Assembly (NCBI RefSeq): GCF_022063185.1
Contig: NZ_CP091913.1
Span: forward strand, 1,070,501 to 1,134,500
Reading direction: 5' to 3'
Origin: Nostoc sp. UHCC 0870
Lineage (GTDB): Bacteria > Cyanobacteriota > Cyanobacteriia > Cyanobacteriales > Nostocaceae
DNA length: 64,000 nt
The notes beneath the pieces are model-generated. The model saw nothing but the letters and a program-made list of their open reading frames with translations, did not search any database and was not told the origin of the DNA. Of this stretch, positions 1 through 8,021 are shown piece by piece (the stretch's first letter is position 1; every line of letters begins with the position of its first letter). The translations under genes and the position numbers were made by a program.

Positions 1-488
1 GCCAAAGCTACCGCCGAAGTATCAGAACCACCACGCCCCAAAGTCGTAATTTCTAACTCACCATTGCTAGAGATACCTTGAAACCCAGCAACAACAACGA
101 CCTTACCATCATTAAGGTGACGCATCACCCGTTCTGTTTCAATCTGCAAAATCCGGGCGCGGGTGTGTTCAGCTTCGGTAACAATTCCTACCTGTGCGCC
201 AGTCATAGAAATCGCTGGTTGTCCAAGTTCCTGTAACGCCATACTCAGCAAAGCAATAGTAACTTGCTCCCCTGTAGATAGCAGCATATCCATTTCCCGA
301 CGGCTAGGATTAGGAGAAATATCATTAGCTAGCTTAACGAGTCCATCGGTGGTTTTTCCCATTGCTGAAACCACTACCACCAGAGAGTTTCCTGCTTTGA
401 CAGTTTTATAGACACGCTGGGCTACAGCTTGGATGCGTTCGACTGAACCGACAGATGTACCACCGAATTTCTGAACTATAAGCGGCAT
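1..488 (-). CDS. lysC: aspartate kinase, N-terminal part (runs off the window)
   Basis: Aspartate kinase phosphorylates L-aspartate as the first step to lysine, threonine and methionine. The visible 162 codons begin MPLIVQKFGGTSVGS, which carries the KFGGTSVG nucleotide-binding signature at residues 7-14. They end in the conserved TTLGRGGSDTSAVALA segment of the kinase domain. The C-terminal regulatory ACT domains would lie left of base 1 and are not visible. The start ATG is at 488. The gene stands alone at this edge, with a repeat-free spacer of about 200 bases to the next gene. The family assignment is secure; the symbol is given by family. Confidence 0.93.
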   Translation of the reverse strand, partial: MPLIVQKFGGTSVGSVERIQAVAQRVYKTVKAGNSLVVVVSAMGKTTDGLVKLANDISPNPSRREMDMLLSTGEQVTIALLSMALQELGQPAISMTGAQVGIVTEAEHTRARILQIETERVMRHLNDGKVVVVAGFQGISSNGELEITTLGRGGSDTSAVAL

Positions 489-686
489 AACTTTTGTTTA
501 ATCAATATCCCTACTTCTTTCTATGCTTCCCTAAACTTAGGAAGTATTGAAGCCATTAATAGTTAATCAGTTTAGTGAACTACCTACACCGACTGCAAGC
601 ATTTAATCAAAGTAGGTTGGTTTAACGCAAGGAAACTCAACATTTACAATGCTACCAATTTAGTATTGATTGCCTCACTTGTGCCT

Positions 687-1274
687 TTAGTTTTGACTCA
701 AAGATTCTTCAAAAACCACATCTTCATACAACGCCGCCATTGTCCCCTCAAAATTAACACTGTTGAGACAAAATAATTCCTGTGCTGGCGTGTATGATTG
801 CAAAATCCACAAACCTTGCTCATCGCGTCGGAAACACTCGACACGTTGACGCTTGGTATTAATTAAAACATACTCTTGTAAACTTTCCAAGGCTTGATAA
901 TCAGCGAATTTATCACCCCGGTCAAAAGCTTCAGTAGAATTAGATAAAACTTCCACGATTAAACAGGGAAATTTTTTATAAGTCGGTGTTTCTTGGTCGC
1001 GTTGGTCACAAGTCACCATCACATCAGGATAGTAAAAGCGGTTCAAAGACTCAATTCGGGCTTTCATGTCAGCGATATAAACACGACAACCAGAACCGCG
1101 TACATGAGTCCTTAAAAGCGCAAATAGATTTCCTGCAATAGTAACGTGAGGGTCACTTGCGCCAGCCATTGCGTAGATGTAGCCATCAATATATTCGTGT
1201 TTTTCTTGGCTGTGTTCTTCTAGTTGCAGGTATTCTTCTGCGGTTACGTAGTTTTCTTGAGGAGAAGCAACCAT
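687..1274 (-). CDS. Uma2 family (DUF820) PD-(D/E)XK-type protein
   Basis: 195 residues of the Uma2/DUF820 family, which is greatly expanded in cyanobacteria and has a restriction-endonuclease-like fold. Its cellular role is not established. The family pattern is visible: a YLQLEE..EYIDGYIY N-terminal segment, PDV at residues 83-85, and an EVLS motif with E108 followed by D121-K122, forming the predicted metal-dependent nuclease core. A purine-rich AGGAAG lies about 10 bases before the ATG. A second Uma2 gene occurs at 31.7 kb. No partner gene is adjacent, so the function cannot be read from context. Confidence 0.85.
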   Translation of the reverse strand: MVASPQENYVTAEEYLQLEEHSQEKHEYIDGYIYAMAGASDPHVTIAGNLFALLRTHVRGSGCRVYIADMKARIESLNRFYYPDVMVTCDQRDQETPTYKKFPCLIVEVLSNSTEAFDRGDKFADYQALESLQEYVLINTKRQRVECFRRDEQGLWILQSYTPAQELFCLNSVNFEGTMAALYEDVVFEESLSQN

Positions 1275-1379
1275 GATGCTAACTTCCTTTTCTTGCGCTA
1301 TATCACTTGGCGATATCCTAGCATCTTTGAGTTAATGGAGCGATCGCCTTTTGAGCAGTCGTTTAAGGCTGTAGTGCAA

Positions 1380-1449
1380 CCCAAATAGCGATCGCCTGTC
1401 ACCTGTCACCTGTCACCTATCGCCTGTCACCTGTCACCTATCACCTGTC
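1380..1449. repeat. heptamer tandem repeat (CACCTGT/CACCTAT type)
   Basis: A short run of 7-base units alternating CACCTGT, CACCTAT and one CGCCTGT sits between two minus-strand genes and abuts the stop codon of the 178-residue protein. This is the short tandemly repeated repetitive class known from heterocystous cyanobacteria. The same unit forms a longer array at 13.2 kb. Confidence 0.85.
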
Positions 1450-1451
1450 TA

Positions 1452-1988
1452 TCAACGCCGTCTCATTTCCATGAGCATTTGCGGCTCGACATTCTCCACA
1501 TTCGGTATTGCTTCTAATTGAGCAATGCCTTGCAAACTATCACTCATCTTAGCTGATTTAGCACGTAACCAAGCCGCATGGGGAGCATAAGCCAGACTTT
1601 GGGCGACTTCATAACCTGCTTGATTAATCGCTGCTTGTTGTGACTTTACCTCCACATCTTCCGCAAAGCGAATAAATACTAAACCCGTGGGAACGGCGAG
1701 TGAACCCCCTTCCAGCGTATAGACAGGGCTGAGTGTGTCTTTTATTTCTGGCTTAGGTTCACCAGCAAAAACTACTATTTTTCCCTCATTTAATACTAAA
1801 ACTGCTGAAGATGTTACGGTACTTGGTTCTTTGTAATGTACGGCGTAGTATCCAGGCTGACGGCTGAATAATACAGGCGCATCTTTACCAACACGAATTT
1901 GTTGGGGATATTCATTAAAGTAGTCTGGTTGAAATCTCACTTCAGCAATTGGGGGTAGAGAACAAGCCTGGACGAACAACTCAATCAT
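1452..1988 (-). CDS. stand-alone protein resembling the PrcA protease propeptide
   Basis: A 178-residue protein with no catalytic domain. Its second half lines up by eye with residues about 115-190 of the neighbouring PrcA precursor. Both have a hydrophobic strand with F-x-D/E-x-x-x-EV, then G-Y/L...L-x-YA-x-x-A, a spaced VE...P, and a terminal basic RxR. The shared stretch ahead of it (FAG ... PVYT) also matches. Propeptides of subtilases act as folding chaperones and tight inhibitors, so this may be a trans-acting inhibitor or chaperone of PrcA. That is inference. The gene is divergent from prcA with 374 bases between starts. No signal peptide is visible, which suits a cytoplasmic partner. 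No Shine-Dalgarno is evident before the ATG at 1988. Confidence 0.7.
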   Translation of the reverse strand: MIELFVQACSLPPIAEVRFQPDYFNEYPQQIRVGKDAPVLFSRQPGYYAVHYKEPSTVTSSAVLVLNEGKIVVFAGEPKPEIKDTLSPVYTLEGGSLAVPTGLVFIRFAEDVEVKSQQAAINQAGYEVAQSLAYAPHAAWLRAKSAKMSDSLQGIAQLEAIPNVENVEPQMLMEMRRR

Positions 1989-2362
1989 GTTGTTTAAATT
2001 CTAATGATTTTCGGCTATCAGCAAATTGGTCTTGTAAACTTTTAATCAAGCAGAGGAAAGATGAATTAGTTAGATGATTTTTTCGTATTCAGGACTTTAG
2101 TCCTCAAAACTATCAGGACTAAAGTCCTGACTACAAACCTATTACCCTTATTTTTTCTCTAGACAGCAGAAAGTTAATCTAGGTTGCTGTTTACTTACAT
2201 TTTGTAACTTGTATTGCCGATATTCTGGAAAAATCGAGGGCAGGCTTGTATTTAGTGGCTAATACTAAATTCTTTCTCAGCTGCGGCTTGTGGGTGACTC
2301 ATTCCAGATATGCACACGCCAGCCAGAGGCTGAGATTTAACTTGAGACCAGGAGATTAAATT
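1989..2362. other. intergenic region between propeptide-like gene and prcA
   Basis: 374 bases between divergent starts that should hold both promoters. It contains one copy of the dispersed 'aggactttagtcct' hairpin repeat (2091-2128). No further gene or clear operator is seen. An AGGAG ribosome-binding site lies about 7 bases before the prcA ATG. Confidence 0.6.
2091..2128. repeat. dispersed hairpin repeat, copy 1
   Basis: Two 14-base arms (AGGACTTTAGTCCT and AGGACTAAAGTCCT), each nearly self-complementary and complementary to the other, are separated by 12 bases. Related copies occur at 7753-7803, 23243-23294 and 62810-62862, all intergenic. Confidence 0.85.
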
Positions 2363-4351
2363 ATGGTTCAGGTTCGCTATGGTGGCCAGAACGGTGAACA
2401 GTATGAACTTGTGATTAGTGACGATCACATTGTAGTTCGTACCCAAAGCCGTAATGTGCTTGTAGGCGATCGCCCTTTTGAAGTGGCATCTGTATCACCA
2501 GAAGCCCGTAATATCCTCAATCAATTTGAGTTGACAACGCGATTCCGTCAAGCAGGTGTAGAAATTCTGCACGTGAAAGTACCACATGAAGATGGTGCTT
2601 TATGTAACCAAGCTAAGGAAATTTTAAATCAAGAAGCAGAAATCCAATTTGCTGGACGGGTATTGGTTGATCCTCAATCGATGCAGCCAGTGGTCTACAC
2701 CGAAAACTTATTCGTGAAGTTCGATGACGAAGCGGAAGTTAGTACCTGTGAGGAAGTTTTGGGGCGTTATGGTTTAACCATCAAACGTCAACTTGATTAT
2801 GCCCGTAATGCCTATTTTATCAGTGCGCCTGCAAATACTGGTTTAGCTGTCTTTGACCTGGCTGAAAGACTACTCCATGAAGAGTCAGTAGAACTGTGCC
2901 ATCCTGAGTTAGTCCGGGAATTGCGCCAACGCCAAGTTTTCCCCCAGCAATGGCATCTCAAGGAAACCACAATTGATGGTAAAACTATCAATGCTCATGT
3001 AAACGTTGAAGCAGCTTGGAAGTTAAGCGAAGGTGCAGGCACAATTATTGCCATTATTGATGATGGTGTGGATATGGAACATGAAGAGTTCCGTTCTTCT
3101 GATAAAATTGTCGCCCCACGGGATGTAACACGGAAAAATAATAATCCCCGACCAGGAAACTCAGACCATCATGGTACAGCCTGCGCCGGGGTAGCCTGTG
3201 GTAATGGTAACTTTGGAGCATCCGGTGTAGCACCAAAAGCCAAACTCATGCCGATTCGGTTTGCTTCTGGGTTGGGTTCACAAGACGAAGCCGACGCTTT
3301 TGTTTGGGCGGCGCAAAATGGTGCAGATATAATTTCTTGTAGCTGGGGGCCACCAGACGGGATTTGGTGGAAAGACGATGACCCAGGCCATCAGCAAAAA
3401 TTTCCCTTACCTGACTCTGCACGTTTGGCGATGGAATACGCCTTTAATAAAGGGCGCAATGGTAAGGGCTGTGTGATTTTATTTGCCGCAGGTAATGGGA
3501 ATGAGAGTGTCGATAATGACGGTTACGCCAGCTATCCTAAAGTGATTGCTGTCGCCGCTTGTAACGACTTCGGCAAAAGAAGTGCCTACAGCGACTTTGG
3601 GAATGCTGTCTGGTGTGCTTTCCCTAGCAATAACGGCTATAGTTCTCAAACCCCTGGCATTTGGACAAGCGATCGCACTGGTTTAGCTGGGTACAATTCT
3701 GGTAATATTACACTTGGAGACGCAGCAGGCAACTATACTAATAGTTTCGGCGGCACTTCTAGCGCGTGTCCTGGGGTGGCTGGTCTCGCCGCTTTGATTA
3801 TTGCCCGTAACCCTGATTTACGTTGGGATGAGGTCAAAGACATCATTAAACGTTCCTGCGATCGCATTGATGAAGCTGGCGGCAATTATGATGCTAATGG
3901 ACGTAGCCCCCTCTATGGATACGGTCGCGTCAATGCCCTCAAAGCCGTAGAACTGGCGTTACCACCACAAAATGAACGCGTTGGTATTTTCAAAGCCGTG
4001 CAGGATGTCCCCATTAACGATTTGCAGACATCTAAATTGAGTTTAGCGATCGCTAACACCAACACTATTAAATCTATCAAAGTTGAGGTAGACATCGAAC
4101 ATACCTACATTGGCGATTTAATGGTAAATCTCAACCCCCCCACGGAATTAGGCTTATTACCGATAGTTCTCCATAGTCGTCAAGGCGGATCTACAGACAA
4201 CATCAAAAAAACCTATGATGAAGTCAACACCCCTGAATTAGCTACCCTCAAAGGTAAAATTCCCCAAGGCAATTGGACTTTGGAAGTAACAGATAAAGCC
4301 GAAGCAGATACAGGCAAAATTCGCAGTTTGACTATTGAAATTGGCTTTTAA
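2363..4351 (+). CDS. prcA: calcium-dependent subtilisin-like protease with P domain
   Basis: A 662-residue precursor matching the length and features of the Anabaena calcium-dependent protease PrcA. Residues 1 to about 195 form an inhibitory propeptide. The S8 catalytic domain carries Asp233 (IIDDG), His270 (HHGTACAG), oxyanion Asn378 (AAGNG) and nucleophile Ser466 (GGTSSACPG). Residues about 540-662 form a proprotein-convertase P domain. There is no N-terminal signal peptide, consistent with the cytoplasmic PrcA known from Anabaena. AGGAG precedes the ATG at a good distance. The divergent neighbour looks like a free copy of the propeptide. Mature substrates are not deducible from sequence. 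Confidence 0.93.
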   Translation: MVQVRYGGQNGEQYELVISDDHIVVRTQSRNVLVGDRPFEVASVSPEARNILNQFELTTRFRQAGVEILHVKVPHEDGALCNQAKEILNQEAEIQFAGRVLVDPQSMQPVVYTENLFVKFDDEAEVSTCEEVLGRYGLTIKRQLDYARNAYFISAPANTGLAVFDLAERLLHEESVELCHPELVRELRQRQVFPQQWHLKETTIDGKTINAHVNVEAAWKLSEGAGTIIAIIDDGVDMEHEEFRSSDKIVAPRDVTRKNNNPRPGNSDHHGTACAGVACGNGNFGASGVAPKAKLMPIRFASGLGSQDEADAFVWAAQNGADIISCSWGPPDGIWWKDDDPGHQQKFPLPDSARLAMEYAFNKGRNGKGCVILFAAGNGNESVDNDGYASYPKVIAVAACNDFGKRSAYSDFGNAVWCAFPSNNGYSSQTPGIWTSDRTGLAGYNSGNITLGDAAGNYTNSFGGTSSACPGVAGLAALIIARNPDLRWDEVKDIIKRSCDRIDEAGGNYDANGRSPLYGYGRVNALKAVELALPPQNERVGIFKAVQDVPINDLQTSKLSLAIANTNTIKSIKVEVDIEHTYIGDLMVNLNPPTELGLLPIVLHSRQGGSTDNIKKTYDEVNTPELATLKGKIPQGNWTLEVTDKAEADTGKIRSLTIEIGF

Positions 4352-4415
4352 GCACAGGTCTAATCCCAGATTTCTCGGTTAAGTGACACTTTAACCCCTT
4401 AATTCTTAACTTTTG

Positions 4416-4447
4416 TGGCTCTAATCTGCCGTGCCAGATTAGAGCCA
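4416..4447 (+). terminator. perfect hairpin downstream of prcA
   Basis: A 13-base perfect stem (4416-4428 with 4435-4447) with a 6-base loop lies 65 bases after the prcA stop. No U-run follows, so it may be a processing or stabilising stem rather than an intrinsic terminator. Confidence 0.5.
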
Positions 4448-4455
4448 TCATTTAT

Positions 4456-4638
4456 ATTACCCGGATTTCTCACAAGCTTTGCGATCGCTATTACCAAACC
4501 TTTATCAGGCTTAAATTTTGAGCGTTTTAGACACTGCACGAATCACAGCAGTATGTGAACGGGGTATTTTATCTCAAGTCTAAGTGGCATAAGCGTTTTG
4601 GGCTAACCGTTTAAACCTTTGTGAGAAATCCGGGATTA
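4456..4638. mobile_element. MITE-like element with 16-bp terminal inverted repeats
   Basis: The ends are exact 16-base inverted repeats (CCCGGATTTCTCACAA at 4460-4475 and its complement at 4619-4634) bounding a 175-base unit with no coding capacity. Both sides are flanked by ATTA (4456-4459 and 4635-4638), consistent with a 4-base target duplication. The transposase that would mobilise it is not in the window. Confidence 0.75.
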
Positions 4639-4656
4639 GACATCTCCAAAAAAGAA

Positions 4657-4686
4657 TGTAGAGATGTTCCACCGAACGTCTCTACA
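4657..4686. repeat. TGTAGAGAYGTT palindromic dispersed repeat, copy 1
   Basis: An inverted repeat with TGTAGAGA and TCTCTACA arms. The block from TAGACATCTCCAAAA through AAGGTTTCT recurs almost unchanged at 36705-36765, showing a dispersed mobile-type repeat. Here it directly follows the MITE-like element. Confidence 0.8.
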
Positions 4687-4805
4687 AGGTTTCTCTCATG
4701 ATTAGTTGAAAATTTATAAAGGGTAGGTTGAAAACCCCTGAGAAATAGCAACGTAGTTGCGTCCAAAGTGCTTTAGACAGGGGATGAAAACCACGCTTAT
4801 TGGCT

Positions 4806-4961
4806 TTAGCCCTCAGTGACCTTTGGCTTTTTGGGTTCTGGCAAAGAATCTATCCATTCTTCAACAAGGCTAGACATAGTTCTATCTTGCTCGACGGATA
4901 TTAACAAAAGCTTATGATACCTGCGTTCCGACAAACGAAATCCTAATCTTTTAGTTTTCAT
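4806..4961 (-). CDS. 51-residue small protein divergent from tnpB (RHH-like)
   Basis: A 51-codon frame on the minus strand starts at 4961 (MKTKRLGFRLSERRYHKL...) and ends KKPKVTEG. The basic N-terminal strand followed by two predicted helices resembles a short ribbon-helix-helix DNA-binding protein. It is divergent from tnpB with 72 bases between the starts, so it could repress the shared promoter region of the insertion unit. This is an inference from size and position. Its composition and clean frame favour a real gene. Confidence 0.6.
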   Translation of the reverse strand: MKTKRLGFRLSERRYHKLLLISVEQDRTMSSLVEEWIDSLPEPKKPKVTEG

Positions 4962-5033
4962 AAATGTTCAACATTGTTTGTACATTTATGATACTATACA
5001 AGAAATTCAGTACATCAAGGAGGTGATTAAGTA

Positions 5034-6239
5034 GTGCTGGTATTAGAGTACAAAATAAAAAGCACAAAGTTACAGTATCAAGCCATAGATGAAGCTATTA
5101 GAACCACGCAGTTCATTAGGAATAAAGCTATTCGTTACTGGATGGATGCACCAAGAGAAGCGAACATCAATAAAGTCGCTCTTAATAACTACTCAACAGC
5201 ACTACGGAAAGAGTTTAAATTTGTAGAACAACTCAATTCAATGGCTTGCCAATCTGCAACCGAAAGAGCTTGGTCGGCTATTGACAGGTTTTACAGTAAT
5301 TGCAAATCAAAGACTCCAGGCAAGAAAGGATATCCACGCTTTCAAAAAGATAACCGTTCAGTTGAGTATAAAACTTCGGGATGGTCACTACACCCCACCA
5401 GACGACGCATTACTTTCACTGATAAAAAAGGTATTGGTGAGGTCAAATTACTTGGTAAATGGGATATTCACACTTACCCAGTTAAGTCAATTAAACGGGT
5501 AAGGCTAGTCAAGAAAGCTGATGGTTACTATTGCCAATTTGCAATTAAAACTGAACCATTAAGTGAGTCAAGAATTGCTGATGGTGAAGTGGGCTTAGAT
5601 GTTGGTTTAGAGTATTTCTACTCTGATTCCAATGGGTATCATGAACCTAATCCTAGATTTCTAAGGAAAGCCGAAAAAGCAATTAAGCACTCTCAACGTC
5701 AAATATATAAAAAGGAGAAAGGTAAAAACCAACGACGGAAAGCTAGACAGAGATATGCTCGGAAGCACTTAAAAGTAAGTAGACAACGGAGTGAACACGC
5801 AAAGAGAATTGCGCGTAACGTATGCAAGGCTAACGCCTTAGTGGTCTACGAAGATTTAAGAGTAAAGAACATGGTAAAAAATCATTGTCTTGCTAAATCA
5901 ATTAATGATGTTAGCTGGGGATTTTTTCGTCGCTGGTTAGAATATTTTGCAGGTAAGTTTAACAGTAAAGCTGTTGCTGTCAATCCTAGAATGACATCTC
6001 AAAAATGTAGTGATTGTGGCGCAATTGTTAAAAAAGCTCTTTCAACTCGTACCCATAAATGTAGTTGTGGATGTGAGATGCAAAGAGATGTTAACGCTGC
6101 TAAAAATATTCTGAATCTTGCAAAAGCTACGGCCGGGCAGACCGAAAGTAACGCTACTGGACTAGTAACCTCTACTTTACTTGGGGAAACCCTGGTTGAG
6201 CAAGTGACTAGGGTGAAAGTAGAATCCCCGTGTCTTTAG
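5034..6239 (+). CDS. tnpB: TnpB RNA-guided nuclease-type protein (OrfB)
   Basis: 401 residues of the TnpB/OrfB family, the RNA-guided nucleases ancestral to Cas12. The split RuvC site is intact: Asp189 (VGLDVGLEYF), Glu273 (VYEDLRVKN) and Asp352 (QRDVNAAKNI). A zinc ribbon uses C325, C328, C343 and C345 or C347. Translation begins at GTG 5034, preceded by a near-perfect AAGGAGGTGAT. In characterised TnpB systems the guide RNA overlaps the 3' end of tnpB and the right end, which here would be about 6080-6260. Whether this copy is active is unknown, but no truncation is seen. Confidence 0.93.
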   Translation: MLVLEYKIKSTKLQYQAIDEAIRTTQFIRNKAIRYWMDAPREANINKVALNNYSTALRKEFKFVEQLNSMACQSATERAWSAIDRFYSNCKSKTPGKKGYPRFQKDNRSVEYKTSGWSLHPTRRRITFTDKKGIGEVKLLGKWDIHTYPVKSIKRVRLVKKADGYYCQFAIKTEPLSESRIADGEVGLDVGLEYFYSDSNGYHEPNPRFLRKAEKAIKHSQRQIYKKEKGKNQRRKARQRYARKHLKVSRQRSEHAKRIARNVCKANALVVYEDLRVKNMVKNHCLAKSINDVSWGFFRRWLEYFAGKFNSKAVAVNPRMTSQKCSDCGAIVKKALSTRTHKCSCGCEMQRDVNAAKNILNLAKATAGQTESNATGLVTSTLLGETLVEQVTRVKVESPCL

Positions 6240-6405
6240 ACCGGGGAGTGTCAAATACTATATTTTCTGAGCTAACTGCCCAAAAAAACAACCCATAGGA
6301 GGATGTAAACGGCATCGGATCACCAAATGTATCTTCCTTTAGTGACAGGGTATAATTGTCTTCCATCTCTCTCCAGAATCGAACTCAACTTTGCAAGGTA
6401 TTGAT

Positions 6406-6561
6406 ATGGGGCGTAATCGTTCTAAGTCTGACTTACCTACAAAAATTTGTCCCGTGTGTCAACGTCCTTTCACTTGGCGAAAAAAGTGGGAAGATTGCTG
6501 GGATGAGGTGAAATATTGCTCAGAACGTTGCCGTCGTCGTCGTTCTGAGGGAAAAACATAA
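6406..6561 (+). CDS. DUF2256 zinc-ribbon protein
   Basis: A 51-residue protein with CPVCQRPF at residues 15-22 and C38..C42 (KYCSERCRRRR), a four-cysteine zinc ribbon of the DUF2256 family. These small basic proteins are widespread in bacteria and sometimes lie near photolyase/cryptochrome genes, but the role is unknown. The reading frame starts at ATG 6406 and is followed by a GGGGACT heptamer repeat. It stands alone between the TnpB unit and the asparaginase gene. Confidence 0.85.
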   Translation: MGRNRSKSDLPTKICPVCQRPFTWRKKWEDCWDEVKYCSERCRRRRSEGKT

Positions 6562-6564
6562 GAG

Positions 6565-6600
6565 GACTGGGGACTGGGGACTGGGGACTGGGGACTGGGA
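6565..6600. repeat. heptamer repeat GGGGACT
   Basis: About five consecutive 7-base GGGGACT units directly follow the DUF2256 stop codon. The same class recurs at 55.4 and 57.1 kb. Confidence 0.8.
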
Positions 6601-6689
6601 AAAAATTTCTTTAATACCCAATGCTTTATACCCAATATCTAATACTTCAAAACAACCGCAACTTAAACTTAAATAGCGCAGGGGCATAA

Positions 6690-7646
6690 ATGAAATCACA
6701 GGTGCAACCTAAATTAATTATTCACGGAGGAGCAGGTAGTTCTCTCCACGGCAAAGGGGGATTAGAGGCAGTTAGGCGATCGCTCCATGCCATAGTAGAG
6801 GAAGTATATGCTCTGTTATTGTCAGGAGCAGATGCTTCTGTAGCAGTAGTGCGGGGTTGTCAACTGTTAGAAGATGAGCCGCGCTTTAATGCTGGTACTG
6901 GTTCGGTACTGCAATCTGATGGTCAAATCAGGATGAGTGCTTCTTTGATGGATAGCGCATCAGGCCATTTTAGTGGTGTAATTAATGTTTCGCGGGTGAA
7001 AAATCCCATTGAGTTGGCACAATTTTTACAAAGTTCCCCAGACCGCGTACTTTCAGATTATGGTGCGGCGGAATTAGCGAGAGAATTACAAATTCCCAGT
7101 TATAACGCTCTGACAGAGTTACGGTTGCAAGAATGGATACAGGAGCGTCAAGACAACTTTAAAAGCCCGATGGCTGGGGTGGTTGCAGAACCGGAAATTT
7201 TAGAACCCAGTAACGCTGGACGCGGTACGATTGGCGTAGTGGTCTTAGATGCCTACGGGAAGCTCGCAACTGGTACTTCCACAGGTGGTAAAGGCTTTGA
7301 ACGCATTGGCCGGGTAAGTGATTCTGCTATGCCCGCAGGTAATTATGCTACTAATCATGCTGCCGTTAGTTGTACTGGTATTGGTGAAGACATTATTGAT
7401 GAATGTTTAGCCCCCAAAATTGTCATTCGCGTCACCGATGGAATGTCTTTAAAAGAAGCAATGCAAAAGTCTTTTGCGGAAGCACACGAGAACAAGAGAG
7501 ATTTTGGCGCGATCGCATTAGATGCAAATGGTGCGATCGCTTGGGGTAAAACCAGTCAAGTCATCCTCGCCGCCTTCCATGACGGTGAAAAAGTTGGCGA
7601 CACCTTAGAACTCCCTGAAAGAACTGAGGTGGGCTGCATAATTTAG
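6690..7646 (+). CDS. iaaA: isoaspartyl peptidase / plant-type L-asparaginase
   Basis: A 318-residue Ntn-hydrolase of the type-2 asparaginase family. It removes isoaspartyl dipeptides and hydrolyses asparagine. The precursor would autocleave before Thr180 in NAGRGTIG, and Thr180 becomes the N-terminal nucleophile of the beta chain. The substrate loop GTSTGGKGFERIGRVSDS and the N-terminal IHGGAG motif are present. In cyanobacteria this family is thought to help release nitrogen from cyanophycin-derived beta-aspartyl-arginine, but no cyanophycin genes are adjacent. Single gene, followed by heptamer repeats. Confidence 0.93.
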   Translation: MKSQVQPKLIIHGGAGSSLHGKGGLEAVRRSLHAIVEEVYALLLSGADASVAVVRGCQLLEDEPRFNAGTGSVLQSDGQIRMSASLMDSASGHFSGVINVSRVKNPIELAQFLQSSPDRVLSDYGAAELARELQIPSYNALTELRLQEWIQERQDNFKSPMAGVVAEPEILEPSNAGRGTIGVVVLDAYGKLATGTSTGGKGFERIGRVSDSAMPAGNYATNHAAVSCTGIGEDIIDECLAPKIVIRVTDGMSLKEAMQKSFAEAHENKRDFGAIALDANGAIAWGKTSQVILAAFHDGEKVGDTLELPERTEVGCII

Positions 7647-8021
7647 TGGGGAGTGCTGAGTGCTGAGTGCTGAGTGGGGAGTGCTGAGTGGGGAGTGGGG
7701 AGTGGAATTTTCCTTTCCTACTACTACTGTATCAAGTTAGTTTTGACAGTTCGTAGTAAGGACTTTAGTCCTTAGAAAAATCAGGACTAAAGTCCTTACT
7801 ACAAACTCGCTTATCCATCAATTTAAACTTGACGCACTACTACACTCCGTGTTCAGAGTTTCGAGTCAAACATTGGTTATAACTATCAACTTTCATTAAC
7901 TACTCAGCACTCTTTGTACTCAATACCCAACACCCAGCACTCATCACTCTTCTTACTCAGCACTCAGCACTCTTTTTACTCAGCACCCAGCACTCAGCAC
8001 TCATCACTCAGCACTCATCAC
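7647..8021. repeat. repeat-rich spacer (heptamers plus hairpin repeat copy 2)
   Basis: 375 bases with no gene. They contain GAGTGCT heptamers (7652-7700), the dispersed 'gtagtaaggactttagtcct' hairpin repeat (7753-7803), and CAGCACT-type heptamers (about 7905-8035) in the opposite orientation. The last array reaches the 3' end of glmU. Confidence 0.8.

Larger units (their letters stand above)
4806..6260 (+). mobile_element. TnpB-only IS200/IS605-IS607-type insertion unit
   Basis: The unit comprises the small RHH-like gene, a shared promoter region and tnpB. No tnpA transposase is present, so movement would need one in trans. The right end lies near 6239-6260, where ATCCCCGTGTCTTTAGACCG and CGGGGAG form the imperfect hairpin typical of cyanobacterial members. 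The left end is not resolved. A similar CCCCTG...CAGGGG hairpin at about 4734-4783 may mark it or be a remnant of another copy. Confidence 0.7.

Noticed and set aside
163..411. Open plus-strand frame of 82 codons
   Set aside because: Lies antisense inside aspartate kinase, whose conserved motifs are on the minus strand.
2252..2446. Minus-strand 64-codon frame at the prcA start
   Set aside because: Overlaps the conserved PrcA N-terminus and the promoter region; no family features.
4734..4783. CCCCTG...CAGGGG hairpin considered as the definite left end of the TnpB unit
   Set aside because: Resembles such ends but no second copy is available here to define the boundary, so it is kept as an uncertain note only.
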